Source of the DNA: Bryobacterales bacterium
GTDB taxonomy: Bacteria; Acidobacteriota; Terriglobia; Bryobacterales; Bryobacteraceae
Direction of reading: 5' to 3'
Assembly: GCA_003164035.1 (NCBI GenBank)
Contig: PLRS01000118.1
Location: 1 to 64,000, forward strand
DNA: 64,000 nt
Shown here: positions 17,637 through 26,445 of the stretch, piece by piece
Layout: each line of letters opens with the position of its first letter
Position numbering within the stretch: the first letter of the stretch is position 1
Notes under the pieces: model-generated
Told to the model about the DNA's origin: nothing
Databases searched by the model: none
Seen by the model: only the letters and a program-made list of their open reading frames with translations
Program-made: the position numbers and the translations under genes

Positions 17637-18887
17637 TCAAGTTTCGTCCGGTGTCGCTTTCCCCGCCCGCCACAGAACCAGCGCCAGCGCCAGTGCCAGC
17701 ACGGGAATGCTGTACATGGCCCGATGCAAGCCGGCGGCGCGCGCAGCTTCCAGGGGCGAACCGGCGGCCGCGGCCCGGCCGGCCAGCCAGTCGCTCAGTT
17801 TGCCCGTGGCCAGCGGACCGAAAGAAGCGCCGCAAAGGTACATCGCCATGTAATAGGCGGCCATGGCGGTGCCGCGCAAATGAGCCGGTACGATGTCCTG
17901 AATGGCGGCATAGACCAGCCCGTAGTAGGTTTGCAGCAGGCCGTACGCCAACATCAGCAATCCTACCGAGGCGGCCACGGCGCCGGCCGGCACGAGCGTC
18001 CCGGCAAAGGCTGCCGGCGCGGCCATCAGCGCCGTCGTCGCAGCCAGACGCAGCCTTCGGGCCGCCAGGCGGTTGCCGGCGCGGTCAGCCCCCCGATCGC
18101 CCAGGGCCCCGGCTGCCAGCGCGCCCAAGACGCCGGATACGCCCGAGCCCACCCCCGTCCACAGGCCGGCCCGCGCAATCGTCAACCCGTGATAGCGCGC
18201 CAGCATGGCCGGCATAAATGTGGAAAAACTGTAGAGGGCGAAGTTGACGATGGCACCGGAAACGGCAATCCAGCCGAAAGCCGGAATCGTCGGCAACTGC
18301 CACGGGCTGACGTTAGACGGTTCGGAAGCCACCCCCGCGCCCGGCTCGCGGAGCAACAGCAACGCCGGCGCCAGCACGAGCCCCGGCAGCGCCGCAACCG
18401 CCAGCGCCACCCTCCAGCCGAAGGCTTGCGCCACCGGACCGCCCACGGAGAAACTCAGGAAACCGCCCACCGGCACGGCCATCATGAACCATGCCATGGC
18501 GCGGGTGCGGCGCGCCGCCGGAACCAGGTCCGCCAGCCAACTGGTGGCCGCCGGCGCGCAAACCGCTTCCCCCACGCCCACGCCCAGCCGCGTGACGGCC
18601 AGGCCGGCATAGTTGCGCGCCAGGCCGCCCAAACCGGTCAGGCAAGCCCAGACCGCAACCCCCGCCGCCAGCAGCTTGCGCCGGCTGCCGGTGTCGGCCA
18701 GGCGGCCGAGCGGCAGTCCGGCTACCGCATACAGCAGGGTGAACGCCGTGGTCAGCCCGCCCAGTTGCGCGTCGGAAAGATGAAACTCGCGGCGCAACGG
18801 CTCCAACACCGCGCCCAGAGCCTGCCGGTCGTAGAAATTCAGTACGTTGACCAGGAATAGAACCAACAGCGTGGCGCGGCTGGTCAC
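17637..18887 (-). CDS. MFS transporter (Spinster/UhpC-like)
   Basis: 416 residues, about 12 TM helices. The first reads 'LLVLFLVNVLNFYDRQALGA' and is followed by the MFS loop 'GLPLGRLADTGSRRKLLAAG'. 'FYDRQALG' and 'GVGEAVCAPAATSWLADL' resemble the Spinster-like group. The substrate cannot be inferred, though organic acids or sugars are usual. The start is a GTG with no clear ribosome-binding site. A degraded copy of codons around 195-255 lies at 14607-14798. Confidence 0.85.
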   Translation of the reverse strand: MTSRATLLVLFLVNVLNFYDRQALGAVLEPLRREFHLSDAQLGGLTTAFTLLYAVAGLPLGRLADTGSRRKLLAAGVAVWACLTGLGGLARNYAGLAVTRLGVGVGEAVCAPAATSWLADLVPAARRTRAMAWFMMAVPVGGFLSFSVGGPVAQAFGWRVALAVAALPGLVLAPALLLLREPGAGVASEPSNVSPWQLPTIPAFGWIAVSGAIVNFALYSFSTFMPAMLARYHGLTIARAGLWTGVGSGVSGVLGALAAGALGDRGADRAGNRLAARRLRLAATTALMAAPAAFAGTLVPAGAVAASVGLLMLAYGLLQTYYGLVYAAIQDIVPAHLRGTAMAAYYMAMYLCGASFGPLATGKLSDWLAGRAAAAGSPLEAARAAGLHRAMYSIPVLALALALVLWRAGKATPDET

Positions 18888-18956
18888 AGGCTTGGATGGT
18901 GGGTTAATTGGAGTTCCCGATATGACTCACCATTCTATCCGACCCACTGCCGAGTG

Positions 18957-19110
18957 CTTAACCGATCTGGGGATTTCACGGTTTAGGCGCCAAGAACCGC
19001 TCCCTTGCGGTCGCGGCTCGGTTACGAGTGCCGCGCGTTTTCAGTCGCTTACCGAGCCGCGACCGCGAGGGAGCGGTTTCCCGGAACGGATTTCCCCAAG
19101 ATCGGTAAAG
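18957..19110 (+). repeat. Long palindromic element built from two inverted repeat cores
   Basis: The two cores (18995-19024 and 19050-19079) are inverted copies of the dispersed repeat. Outer flanks are also inverted: TTAACCGATCTGGGGATTTC on the left, and its near complement ending in ATCGGTAAAG on the right. It sits between the 3' end of the sigma-factor operon and the MFS gene. It could act as a terminator or be a non-autonomous mobile element. Confidence 0.75.
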
Positions 19111-19139
19111 CACCCCCCACTGCCCAGCCCTGCGCGGCC

Positions 19140-20531
19140 TCACAGTTTGACTTCGGAATCCTTCAAGTTCTTGGGCGCAGGCGGAGCGGCTTCGCTGGGC
19201 GTCTCGGAGCGCTTATGCACCGACACGGAGCCGTGTGTCACCGTGATCCGCAGGCTGGGTCCGCTGCCTACCTTGCCCTTCAGCATAGCCCGCCGGCCAT
19301 CCCGGTCCTGCTGAATGGGTTGGCCGAATTCGTTGGAGGCATCGCCCCGTTCGGAGGTCGCCTCCAGGTCGAAGGTGGCCTTTTCGGGAAGGCCGAGATC
19401 GATGTTGCCGCTATCGGCGCGCACGTCGATGGCGGGGGTGGGCAGCCCGGTTTCGATTTCCACGTCCCCGTGCGCCGACTCCAGCTCGAGCGATTGGGAG
19501 AAGTCGGCGATTTTGATATCGCGCGATCCCGCTACCAGCCGCACCGGACCAGTCAACCCCCGGCCGTCGAACTGGCTCAGGTCCATGTTGATGTGCCCGG
19601 GCACGGCCTGCGCGTGCAATTCGGTATTGCGCGCGCCTTCGAATTGCAACGGCTTGGCCAGGTTCTTGAAATCCAGCGATCCGCTGAACGCACCGGTGAC
19701 GGTGACCTGGCCGCCGATGTTTTCCAGTTCCAGGCCGGAACCTTCACCGTTGATGTCCACGTTTCCCTTCACGTCTTCGGCCCGCAGCGTGTCGCTATGG
19801 GCCAGCACCAGGCGGACGTTGCCGCCCAGGCGCGCCAGGCGGGCGTCGCCGCGGTCGCTGGCGAGTTCCACGTTGCCGGCGACGTCGGAAACCTCGTAAT
19901 CGTTGCGGCGCCCGCGCGCTTCGACGGCCAGCCCTTTCGGCACGGTGATTTCCAGGTCGTCGGCAATGCTGGCGATCTCCGAAGCCCGATCCTGGTTGGT
20001 GCGCACGATCACGTGATCGCCTTCCACCGCCACCGCGATGGAGGTGATGCCGTTGGCCCGGTCGGCGTCTTCGTGCTTATAGGCGCGGATGCTCTTCTGC
20101 CCGGTAATGGTGATATCGGTAGTGTCCGTGCCCGAGATCTTGAGATTGCCGCGCGGCAGGTCCACCACCAGCAGTTTGGCGCCGCCGGCGGAAGCCTTGG
20201 CCGCGATCGGATAGTCGAAATCCGTCCCCAGCACGTGGGTGAAGCCCGCCCGCCATGGGAAACCGGCGTGGGAGGCGGCATACATGCCGGATCCCGCCAG
20301 ACAGATGAGCACGATAAGCAGCACTTCCCCGCCGGTGAAGCTGCTGCCGAAGGCATTTTCTTTGGGCAGCAGCGCCTCGACCAAGCGCCCCAGTCCCCAC
20401 AGAATCAGCAGAAACGGCCAATACTGTCCGAGCACGTCCAGCGCCTGGAACTCGGGATGCAAATTGCTCCACAGGAACAACAGGCCGACCCCCAGAAGGA
20501 TGATCGGACCGGTGAACGATCGGCTTCTCAT
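19140..20531 (-). CDS. Membrane-anchored DUF4097/LiaF-like protein
   Basis: 463 residues. Two to four N-terminal TM helices of the DUF5668/LiaF type ('GPIILLGVGLLFLWSNLHPE', 'YWPFLLILWGLGRLVEALLP') are followed by a long repetitive beta-helix region with 'NVELASDRGDARLARLGGNV', 'SGSLDFKNLAK', 'SAHGDVEIETGLPTPAIDVRADSGNID', typical of DUF4097. In Firmicutes, LiaF-type proteins inhibit envelope-stress signalling. Here it is the last gene of an ECF sigma operon and overlaps the previous gene by 4 bases, so a sensing or feedback role in envelope stress is likely. Confidence 0.8.
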   Translation of the reverse strand: MRSRSFTGPIILLGVGLLFLWSNLHPEFQALDVLGQYWPFLLILWGLGRLVEALLPKENAFGSSFTGGEVLLIVLICLAGSGMYAASHAGFPWRAGFTHVLGTDFDYPIAAKASAGGAKLLVVDLPRGNLKISGTDTTDITITGQKSIRAYKHEDADRANGITSIAVAVEGDHVIVRTNQDRASEIASIADDLEITVPKGLAVEARGRRNDYEVSDVAGNVELASDRGDARLARLGGNVRLVLAHSDTLRAEDVKGNVDINGEGSGLELENIGGQVTVTGAFSGSLDFKNLAKPLQFEGARNTELHAQAVPGHINMDLSQFDGRGLTGPVRLVAGSRDIKIADFSQSLELESAHGDVEIETGLPTPAIDVRADSGNIDLGLPEKATFDLEATSERGDASNEFGQPIQQDRDGRRAMLKGKVGSGPSLRITVTHGSVSVHKRSETPSEAAPPAPKNLKDSEVKL

Positions 20532-20929
20532 TTGACGCCTCCCGTATTGGAAGTCCCCGGCCCGGTGTCGGGCGCGGACGCGGGAGCGCTATACGGCCCC
20601 TGCGAATAGGAAGTGCCGCGATAATCTCCCGCGGGAGGTGGCGGCGTGGGTGGCACCGGCGGCCAGGTATTGGGCGGATAGGGCGCCCCGGGGTTCGGCG
20701 GCGGCGGCGCCACGACCCTTCCCAGCAGGCTCAACAGACCGGCCACCACCAACAGCACCGGCCAGGTCTGCTCGAACCCGTAGGGCGTGAAATTCTGAAA
20801 TGCAAACAGCACGCCAACCGTGATCAGCATCACCGGCCCCTTGATCGAGCGCGTCAGGCCGCGCCGTTGGCGGCGGGCGTCTTTGCGGGACTGGCGTTCC
20901 GCCCAGCGGGCTGCGCGGTCATCGTTCAT
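20528..20929 (-). CDS. Small DUF5668 (LiaF N-terminal-like) membrane protein
   Basis: 133 residues: a charged N-terminus, two TM helices ('GPVMLITVGVLFAFQNFTPY' and 'TWPVLLVVAGLLSLLGRVVA'), then a Pro/Gly/Tyr-rich tail. The paired helices repeat the DUF5668 pattern seen in both neighbours. It overlaps the previous gene by 11 bases and the next by 4. Function unknown, presumably part of the same envelope complex. Confidence 0.75.
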   Translation of the reverse strand: MNDDRAARWAERQSRKDARRQRRGLTRSIKGPVMLITVGVLFAFQNFTPYGFEQTWPVLLVVAGLLSLLGRVVAPPPPNPGAPYPPNTWPPVPPTPPPPAGDYRGTSYSQGPYSAPASAPDTGPGTSNTGGVK

Positions 20930-21617
20930 GACGCACCTCGGGAGGCGCGGCGTCGTGGGGATTCAGGCGCGCCCACAGCATGGCGACGCCCGCGGCAATC
21001 AGCAGCACCGGCCAGTACCGCGCCACTCTCTCGAAATCGAGCAGGTCGAGGGTGTGCAGCAGCAACAGCACCCCGAGCACGATCAATCCCACCGCGGCCA
21101 CGGGAAAGCTCGATCCCGCGCGCATATCCAGAATACTGGAGTACTCGTCCACCGCCTCGCCGGCCGCCAGCCGCTGCGCCGTGCGGTGCGCTTCGAGCGC
21201 CATGTATGCCCACCAGGCGATCACCAGCATCACGAACACCGGCTCCAGACCGTGGGCGGCGTTCGAGTCGGCGATCGACATCAGCAGCCCCCAGACCACC
21301 GCGTGTACCAGACCTTTGGCGTACTGGCCATTGTAGATGGCGCCGACACCGGGAATCAGGCCCAGGAAAAACGCCAGCGCCGGCGATACGTTGCTGGAAG
21401 GATACGCCGGCTGCGGCGGATACGGCGGCGGATACGGCGGAGCGGACGGCGGACGCGTGTAGGCGCTGGCGGGCGGCGGCGCGGCCGCCTCGGCGGGAAC
21501 GTGCTCATCGCAATAAATCGTTCCAGCCGCTTCGCGCCGGCAGCCGTCGCAAAGCGGTTTCCCGCAAGCCCGGCAATATGCCGTAGCCGAAATCTCAGGA
21601 TGGTTTTGGCAATTCAT
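20919..21617 (-). CDS. B-box-type zinc-finger membrane protein with DUF5668 helices
   Basis: 232 residues. The N-terminus is a B-box-like zinc ribbon: 'CQNHPEISATAYCRACGKPLCDGCRREAAG' (quoted in parts: C..H, CRAC, CDGC, CDEH). A Pro/Tyr-rich linker and four hydrophobic segments follow, the last two ('FPVAAVGLIVLGVLLLLHTL', 'YWPVLLIAAGVAMLWARL') being DUF5668-like. It lies 14 bases after the anti-sigma gene. The zinc finger may bind the sigma or anti-sigma factor; this is inference. Confidence 0.75.
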   Translation of the reverse strand: MNCQNHPEISATAYCRACGKPLCDGCRREAAGTIYCDEHVPAEAAAPPPASAYTRPPSAPPYPPPYPPQPAYPSSNVSPALAFFLGLIPGVGAIYNGQYAKGLVHAVVWGLLMSIADSNAAHGLEPVFVMLVIAWWAYMALEAHRTAQRLAAGEAVDEYSSILDMRAGSSFPVAAVGLIVLGVLLLLHTLDLLDFERVARYWPVLLIAAGVAMLWARLNPHDAAPPEVRHER

Positions 21618-21631
21618 AGTGTTCCCCTGAC

Positions 21632-22240
21632 CTAACGTGGTTCTTTATCGACTGCATTCGCCGGCGGGTGGACTCGCAACTGGTGCTCTTCCAGCGCCGG
21701 GGCGGTTGTCGCGGGCGCGGCCGGCGGCTGATCGTCGTCCCGCTGTTGCCACTCCCGCAACGTAGATTGAATCTGGTACACGACTTTCAGGTTGTCGTAG
21801 AACTTCTCGGCGCGGCCCCAGGTCCGATAGGCACGGTCTTCCAGGCCGGCCCATATCGCCGCCGGGCGCAAGTCGGCGGCCCGAAAGCGGTACACCGGGG
21901 TCACGAACCGTGCCAGCGTCGCAAACACCAATACCGTCATGGCCGCGCTCATCGCATAGCGCGGCTGCAGGACGGGGCTGAGCAAGGTCTCCAACCACTG
22001 CCGCGGCCGCGATTTGGGCTGGCTCAACGGCGCCTGAAACAACAAGCGGTTCACCAGCGCCGGGGGCGGTTCGATGGGTTCCACGGTGGCCAGAAAGCGG
22101 CTCGCCGCCAACGAATCTTGAGCCAGTTCGGCACACGCCGGGCACGCCGCCAGATGGCGGTCGAATTCCGCCAGGGCCGGCCCCTCCAGGGTGCCATCCA
22201 CCCAGTCGCAGATCAGGATTTCCGCATCCGCGCAGTTCAT
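21632..22240 (-). CDS. Anti-sigma factor with zinc-binding (zf-HC2) domain
   Basis: 202 residues. The N-terminal 'FDRHLAACPACAELAQ' contains the HxxxCxxC motif of ZAS anti-sigma factors, at about residues 27-34. A single TM helix lies at about residues 98-115 ('AMSAAMTVLVFATLARFV') and is followed by a periplasmic tail. It overlaps the sigma gene by 4 bases, the normal arrangement. It should bind and hold the upstream sigma factor at the membrane until a signal releases it. Confidence 0.85.
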   Translation of the reverse strand: MNCADAEILICDWVDGTLEGPALAEFDRHLAACPACAELAQDSLAASRFLATVEPIEPPPALVNRLLFQAPLSQPKSRPRQWLETLLSPVLQPRYAMSAAMTVLVFATLARFVTPVYRFRAADLRPAAIWAGLEDRAYRTWGRAEKFYDNLKVVYQIQSTLREWQQRDDDQPPAAPATTAPALEEHQLRVHPPANAVDKEPR

Positions 22241-22917
22241 AAGGGCAACTTCCGTTTTCGCAGCAATCGCGCCAACTCGGCGCGCCCGCGATTGATTCGC
22301 GACTTCACCGTTCCTTCCGGGATATTCAGCACGGTGGCGATTTCCCGGTATTCCATTTCCTGCAGGTCCCGCAGAATGACGGCTTCCCTCAAGTCGGGCG
22401 AAAGCTTCTGCAAAGCCGCCTGCAGGATTTCGCTCGTTTCCCTGCCCGTCACCAGGCGGTCGGGCGGATCGGCCGCCCCGGCACTCGCTTCCTCAATCCG
22501 CGGGAGTTGCTCTTCGATCGAATCCGTCACCCGCTCCTGGCGTGTCCGCCGGTAATGATCGATGAGCAGGTTGCGCGTCAGCCGCGCTAACCACGTCCCG
22601 AAAGATCCTTCCGCCGCGCGGAACGTTCTCAGGGTACGAAACACCCGCAGGAAAACCTCCTGCGTCAAATCCTGCGCCTGTGCTCCGCTTCCGGTGAAAC
22701 GGTAGCAGAGCCCGTACACCCTTCGCGTGTGCTGCCGAATCAGCTCTTCCCAGGCGCCCTCGTCGCCGTTCAAGCACTTCGACACCAGTCCGAGATCCGT
22801 GCGCGCGATTCCGTCTACCAAATTTCGCTCCTGGCGGGCCGCCGCCAAGCCGGAATTTGCAGCAATTCCGGTGGCCTGGGTTGCGAAAACATCGAAAGCT
22901 AGCGTCGCGGTCGCCAT
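22237..22917 (-). CDS. ECF RNA polymerase sigma factor (RpoE/SigW type)
   Basis: 226 residues. Region 2: 'EELIRQHTRRVYGLCYRFTG', 'QDLTQEVFLRVFRTLRTFR', 'GSFGTWLARLTRNLLIDHYRR'. Region 4: 'ALQKLSPDLREAVILRDLQE', 'EYREIATVLNIPEGTVKSRI'. It heads a five-gene operon with its anti-sigma factor and three membrane proteins. The N-terminal 50 residues exceed the usual length, so the real start may be a later GTG. The divergent flippase-like gene starts only 38 bases away. Confidence 0.9.
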   Translation of the reverse strand: MATATLAFDVFATQATGIAANSGLAAARQERNLVDGIARTDLGLVSKCLNGDEGAWEELIRQHTRRVYGLCYRFTGSGAQAQDLTQEVFLRVFRTLRTFRAAEGSFGTWLARLTRNLLIDHYRRTRQERVTDSIEEQLPRIEEASAGAADPPDRLVTGRETSEILQAALQKLSPDLREAVILRDLQEMEYREIATVLNIPEGTVKSRINRGRAELARLLRKRKLPL

Positions 22918-22955
22918 GGCACTCGTTCTTTCAACTAGAGAAACGAGGCTTTATC

Positions 22956-24047
22956 ATGATAGGTTCAATTTTTCCACTAAGGGAAGCGGTATTAGGGAGG
23001 CCTTTCATTCCGTTACGAAAATGGCCCTGGGCCGTGGCGCTCGGCTTAGGCGCCGGATTGCTGTTCTGGGCTCTTCGCCGCGAGCTCGCCGGCCTGTCGT
23101 TCGATTGGAAACTGGCCGGCGCCAGCCTCGCCCGTTTGCAGTGGCCCTGGCTGGCGCTTTCGATGCTGCCGATCTCGGGCACCTACATCGGTCGTGCCTT
23201 GCGCTGGCGGATCTTCCTGAAACCCCTCAAGCCAAGACCTTCGTTTCGGAACCTGCTCTCCGCCACGGTGATCGGCTTCACAGCCATTACTCTGTTTGGC
23301 CGGCCCGGCGAATTCGTTCGCCCGTATCTGATTGCAATTAAAGAGAAAGTATCGGTACCATCGCAAATCTCCGCTTGGGTCCTGGAGCGCGCATTCGATC
23401 TGCTGATGGCCATACTGGTGTTCGGCCTGGCACTCGCCCGTCTGAACTCCGCGGGCCTGCCGCTCAGCAGCCGCCTGGCCTGGGTTCTGCAAGCGGGCGG
23501 GCGCATGGCCACCGTGGCAGGGTTTGCGGTTTTGATACTACTTTTGTCGATGCGCCATTTGGCGGAGCCGCTCCGGCGTCGCCTCTCCTCGGCTTTGGCC
23601 TTTCTCCCGCAGCAATACCACCGGCGCGTGCAACGCATGCTCACGGATCTGGTCGAAGGGGTCGAATCCACGCGAAATGATCGTGCGCTCTTCCTGGTTT
23701 TCCTGTACTCCGTGCTCGAGTGGGTACTGATTGTGTTGTGCTACTGGTGCCTGGCGAAAGCCTTTGGGGGCATGCTGAAGCTGTCTTTTGAAGAAGTTCT
23801 GATTTTTGCCGGGTTCGTTTCTTTTGGTGCGGTCATCCAACTGCCAGGGATCGGAGGGGGCGCACAGGTGGTCGCGGTGGTAATCCTGACCGAGCTTTTC
23901 GGTGTCAAACTGGAAGTGGCCACTTCGTTCGCCGTCTTCAATTGGGCAATTATGTTTCTTGTAGTAGTTCCGGTTGGGCTGGTTACCGCGGTGAAGGAAG
24001 GGTTTAGTTGGCGGAGCTTGCGGCGTTTAGGGCGTGAGCCAGTGTAG
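22956..24047 (+). CDS. Flippase-like membrane protein (LPG synthase TM family)
   Basis: 363 residues with about eight TM helices. The family hallmark is 'SATVIGFTAITLFGRPGEFVRPY' (in part: GFTAITLFGRPGEFVRPY), and 'ERAFDLLMAI' and 'GVVTAVKEG'-like ends are also usual. The UPF0104/AglD2 family is related to the flippase part of MprF and probably moves lipids or polyprenol-linked molecules. I took the ATG at 22956, as the longer frame runs into the divergent sigma gene. NrdR follows 12 bases later. Confidence 0.82.
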   Translation: MIGSIFPLREAVLGRPFIPLRKWPWAVALGLGAGLLFWALRRELAGLSFDWKLAGASLARLQWPWLALSMLPISGTYIGRALRWRIFLKPLKPRPSFRNLLSATVIGFTAITLFGRPGEFVRPYLIAIKEKVSVPSQISAWVLERAFDLLMAILVFGLALARLNSAGLPLSSRLAWVLQAGGRMATVAGFAVLILLLSMRHLAEPLRRRLSSALAFLPQQYHRRVQRMLTDLVEGVESTRNDRALFLVFLYSVLEWVLIVLCYWCLAKAFGGMLKLSFEEVLIFAGFVSFGAVIQLPGIGGGAQVVAVVILTELFGVKLEVATSFAVFNWAIMFLVVVPVGLVTAVKEGFSWRSLRRLGREPV

Positions 24048-24059
24048 CGTGAGCAAAGT

Positions 24060-24530
24060 ATGAAGTGTCCGTTTTGCGATCATCTTCACGACAAAGTGGT
24101 AGACTCCCGCGAGAGCAAGGAAGGCGATGCCATTCGCCGCCGGAGGGAATGCCTCGCGTGTGAACGTCGATTTACTACATATGAAAGAATAGACGAAGTG
24201 CCGTACATGGTCATCAAGAAGGACGGGCGTCGGGAGAAGTTTGATCGCCAGAAAGTGCTGGGCGGTCTGCTGAAAGCCTGTGAAAAACGGCCCGTGAGTA
24301 TGGCGCGGTTGTCCGAGCTGGTGAACCGGGTGGAATCGAAGGTCAGCGATTCGCCGGATCGGGAGATATCTACTATTAATATAGGAGAATTTCTCATGGA
24401 CTGCCTCCGCGACTTAGACAAGATCGCCTATGTACGTTTCGCCTCGGTGTACCGGGACTTTCAAGACGAGCAGGCGTTCTTCGACGAATTGAAGACGCTA
24501 ATGCGGCAGAAGTTGCCCGAAGGCCGATAA
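24060..24530 (+). CDS. nrdR: Transcriptional repressor NrdR
   Basis: 156 residues. The N-terminal zinc ribbon reads 'MKCPFCDHLHDKVVDSRESK' with 'CLACERRFTTYERI', and the ATP-cone follows ('VIKKDGRREKFDRQKVLGGL'). The sequence is full-length and highly conserved. NrdR senses ATP/dATP and represses ribonucleotide reductase genes by binding NrdR boxes. None of its usual targets is in this window. Confidence 0.95.
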   Translation: MKCPFCDHLHDKVVDSRESKEGDAIRRRRECLACERRFTTYERIDEVPYMVIKKDGRREKFDRQKVLGGLLKACEKRPVSMARLSELVNRVESKVSDSPDREISTINIGEFLMDCLRDLDKIAYVRFASVYRDFQDEQAFFDELKTLMRQKLPEGR

Positions 24531-24602
24531 GGTGCATGAAGACGCTGAAAATGTCTCGGCCCTGTAACCTATACGGTTTGCGAACATCTCATACAATAGG
24601 GC

Positions 24603-24632
24603 TTAACAACGAGCGAGTACTGGTGCTATGAT
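24603..24632 (+). promoter_or_regulatory. Promoter of the primary sigma factor gene
   Basis: TTAACA at 24603-24608, an 18-base spacer, TG at 24624-24625 and TATGAT at 24627-24632. This is a good sigma-70 match with an extended -10. It leaves a leader of about 135 bases before the GTG at 24774, which ends in a strong GGGGAGGTGAG ribosome-binding site. The rest of 24531-24773 holds no gene I can see. Confidence 0.5.
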
Positions 24633-24773
24633 AGAGCGGTTGAACCCTCTGGCGGAGAAGTCTTCCCGGCCACCCGGGGGCTGGGCCATCAAGTCGAGCA
24701 CGATTCAGGTTATACCCCGTTTCCCATCATTCGGCGAACTTTATCTGCTTTTTCCGTGGGGAGGTGAGTCTTA

Positions 24774-26306
24774 GTGGATCATTTTGAAGATCAGTTTCTG
24801 GCAGACAGTCCGGAAAATCTCGGTCTGAACTTCGAGGACGACGCGAAGTTTTTCGATGCTGAGGTAGCTCATGACGCCGACTTCCTGGCACCGCAGCAGC
24901 CGGTCGAAGAATCGATTTATACCGACGACCCGGTCCGCGTGTATCTACGCGAAATGGGTGCGGTTCCCTTGCTCACGCGTGAGGGAGAAGTCGATTTGGC
25001 GCGGCGCATGGAGCGCGGTAAGTTGCGGATGCAAAAGGCAATCAGCCGCTCCGCCCTGGTGCAGGGGGTGGTCGTCGAACTGGCCGAACAACTGAAAAGA
25101 AATGCCATCGAGCTGGAGAGCCTGGTCGATCTCGGCGACGTCGAGGAGGGTTCCCCTGCCGATCTGAAGGTGCGCGAGGAATCGCACGGCCGGTTCAGCG
25201 ACGTAATCGTGTTGCACAAGAAATTGCAGCAACTCGAAGTGAAGGTAGAAGCCACCCCGGTGGCCAACAAGCGCCCGCGCAAGCGGCTTTGCGCCAAGCT
25301 GAACCGGGCTAAAGTCGAGACTTCCCTGGCAATTCGCCGATGCCCCTTCAAGGTTAACAAATGGAAGGAGTTCTCACGGGAGATCGAACGCGCCGTCGAG
25401 GAGATCAGCCATCTGGACGGCGAAATCAAGAAGCTCGAAACCCGCAATAACCCCGCTAACCTGGTTCGCCTCCGCGAAATCAAGCGTGAGATTCGCCGAC
25501 GGGAGCAGGCGGCGGGAGCCCTTCTTCCCGAACTCCGCCACAGCTTGACCGTAATCCGTCACGGCGAAGCCGAAGCCGAGCGTGCCAAGAAGGATCTGGT
25601 GGAAGCTAACCTGCGCCTGGTGGTTTCGGTCGCCAAGAAGTACGTAAATCGCGGACTTCACCTTCTCGACCTCATCCAGGAAGGCAATATTGGCCTCATG
25701 CGCGCGGCCGACAAGTTCGAATACCGGCGCGGCTACAAGTTTTCTACGTATGCCACGTGGTGGATCCGCCAGGCCATCACGCGGGCCATCGCGGACCAGT
25801 CCCGGACCATCCGGATTCCGGTACATATGAACGAGAGCATGAACAAGTTCCTTCGTGCCACGCGCGAACTGGAGAAGGAGCTGGGCCGTACTCCTACAAA
25901 TGACGAAATAGGGCGGCGCATGGACATCCCCGTGGAGAAAGTGCAGAAGCTCAAGACCATTTCCCGCGACCCGGTGTCGCTGGAAACTCCGGTTGGCCGC
26001 GATGGCGAGTCCGCGCTGGGCGATTTGATCGAGGATCGCTGGGTAGGTTCGCCGGTGGATGCGGTGATCGAATCCAACGTCCGCGACGAAACCGCGGGCA
26101 TTCTGAAAACTCTTTCTCCCAAAGAGGAGAAGGTGATTCGGATGCGCTTCGGCATCGGTTGTGAGCGCGAGCACACGCTGGAGGAAATCGGCCAGGAATT
26201 CGACGTTACGCGCGAACGCATTCGCCAGATCGAAGCCAAAGCGCTGCGCCAGTTGAGAGCGCCCGAGCGGGCTCGCCGGCTTCGGGCCTTGATGGCGGCC
26301 AGATAG
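24774..26306 (+). CDS. rpoD: RNA polymerase primary sigma factor (sigma-70)
   Basis: 510 residues. Region 1.2 ('[20 protein letters not shown]'), region 2 ('[20 protein letters not shown]', '[20 protein letters not shown]', '[20 protein letters not shown]'), region 3 ('[15 protein letters not shown]') and region 4 ('[20 protein letters not shown]', '[20 protein letters not shown]') are in order. It starts at a GTG after a strong ribosome-binding site. A non-conserved, Arg/Lys-rich stretch sits between regions 1.2 and 2. This is the housekeeping sigma factor. Confidence 0.95.
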   Translation: MDHFEDQFLADSPENLGLNFEDDAKFFDAEVAHDADFLAPQQPVEESIYTDDPVRVYLREMGAVPLLTREGEVDLARRMERGKLRMQKAISRSALVQGVVVELAEQLKRNAIELESLVDLGDVEEGSPADLKVREESHGRFSDVIVLHKKLQQLEVKVEATPVANKRPRKRLCAKLNRAKVETSLAIRRCPFKVNKWKEFSREIERAVEEISHLDGEIKKLETRNNPANLVRLREIKREIRRREQAAGALLPELRHSLTVIRHGEAEAERAKKDLVEANLRLVVSVAKKYVNRGLHLLDLIQEGNIGLMRAADKFEYRRGYKFSTYATWWIRQAITRAIADQSRTIRIPVHMNESMNKFLRATRELEKELGRTPTNDEIGRRMDIPVEKVQKLKTISRDPVSLETPVGRDGESALGDLIEDRWVGSPVDAVIESNVRDETAGILKTLSPKEEKVIRMRFGIGCEREHTLEEIGQEFDVTRERIRQIEAKALRQLRAPERARRLRALMAAR

Positions 26307-26349
26307 ATTTCGCAGTCGATATTTGCGAGGTAAGCCATTACTCCTCCCA

Positions 26350-26391
26350 AGCCGGAGGGACTCTCAAGGGAAGTCCTTCCGGCTCTCTTTT
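26350..26391 (+). terminator. Rho-independent terminator after rpoD
   Basis: Arms AGCCGGAGGGACT (26350-26362) and AGTCCTTCCGGCT (26372-26384) form a 13-bp stem with one G-U pair and a 9-base loop, followed by CTCTTTT. Confidence 0.8.
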
Positions 26392-26416
26392 GGGACGCCC
26401 GTTTCCGGAGTGCTGG

Positions 26417-26422
26417 TATAAT
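26417..26422 (+). promoter_or_regulatory. Extended -10 (TGG-TATAAT) of lepB
   Basis: TG at 26414-26415, then a perfect TATAAT at 26417-26422, just after the rpoD terminator and 23 bases before the lepB ATG. No -35 match. Confidence 0.55.
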
Positions 26423-26445
26423 CGACAGCAAGGTTCCAAATAGGG

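Noticed and set aside
19005-20609. A 534-codon plus-strand frame across the DUF4097 gene
   Set aside because: It runs over the palindrome and antisense to a gene with clear domains and operon overlaps, so it is a chance frame.
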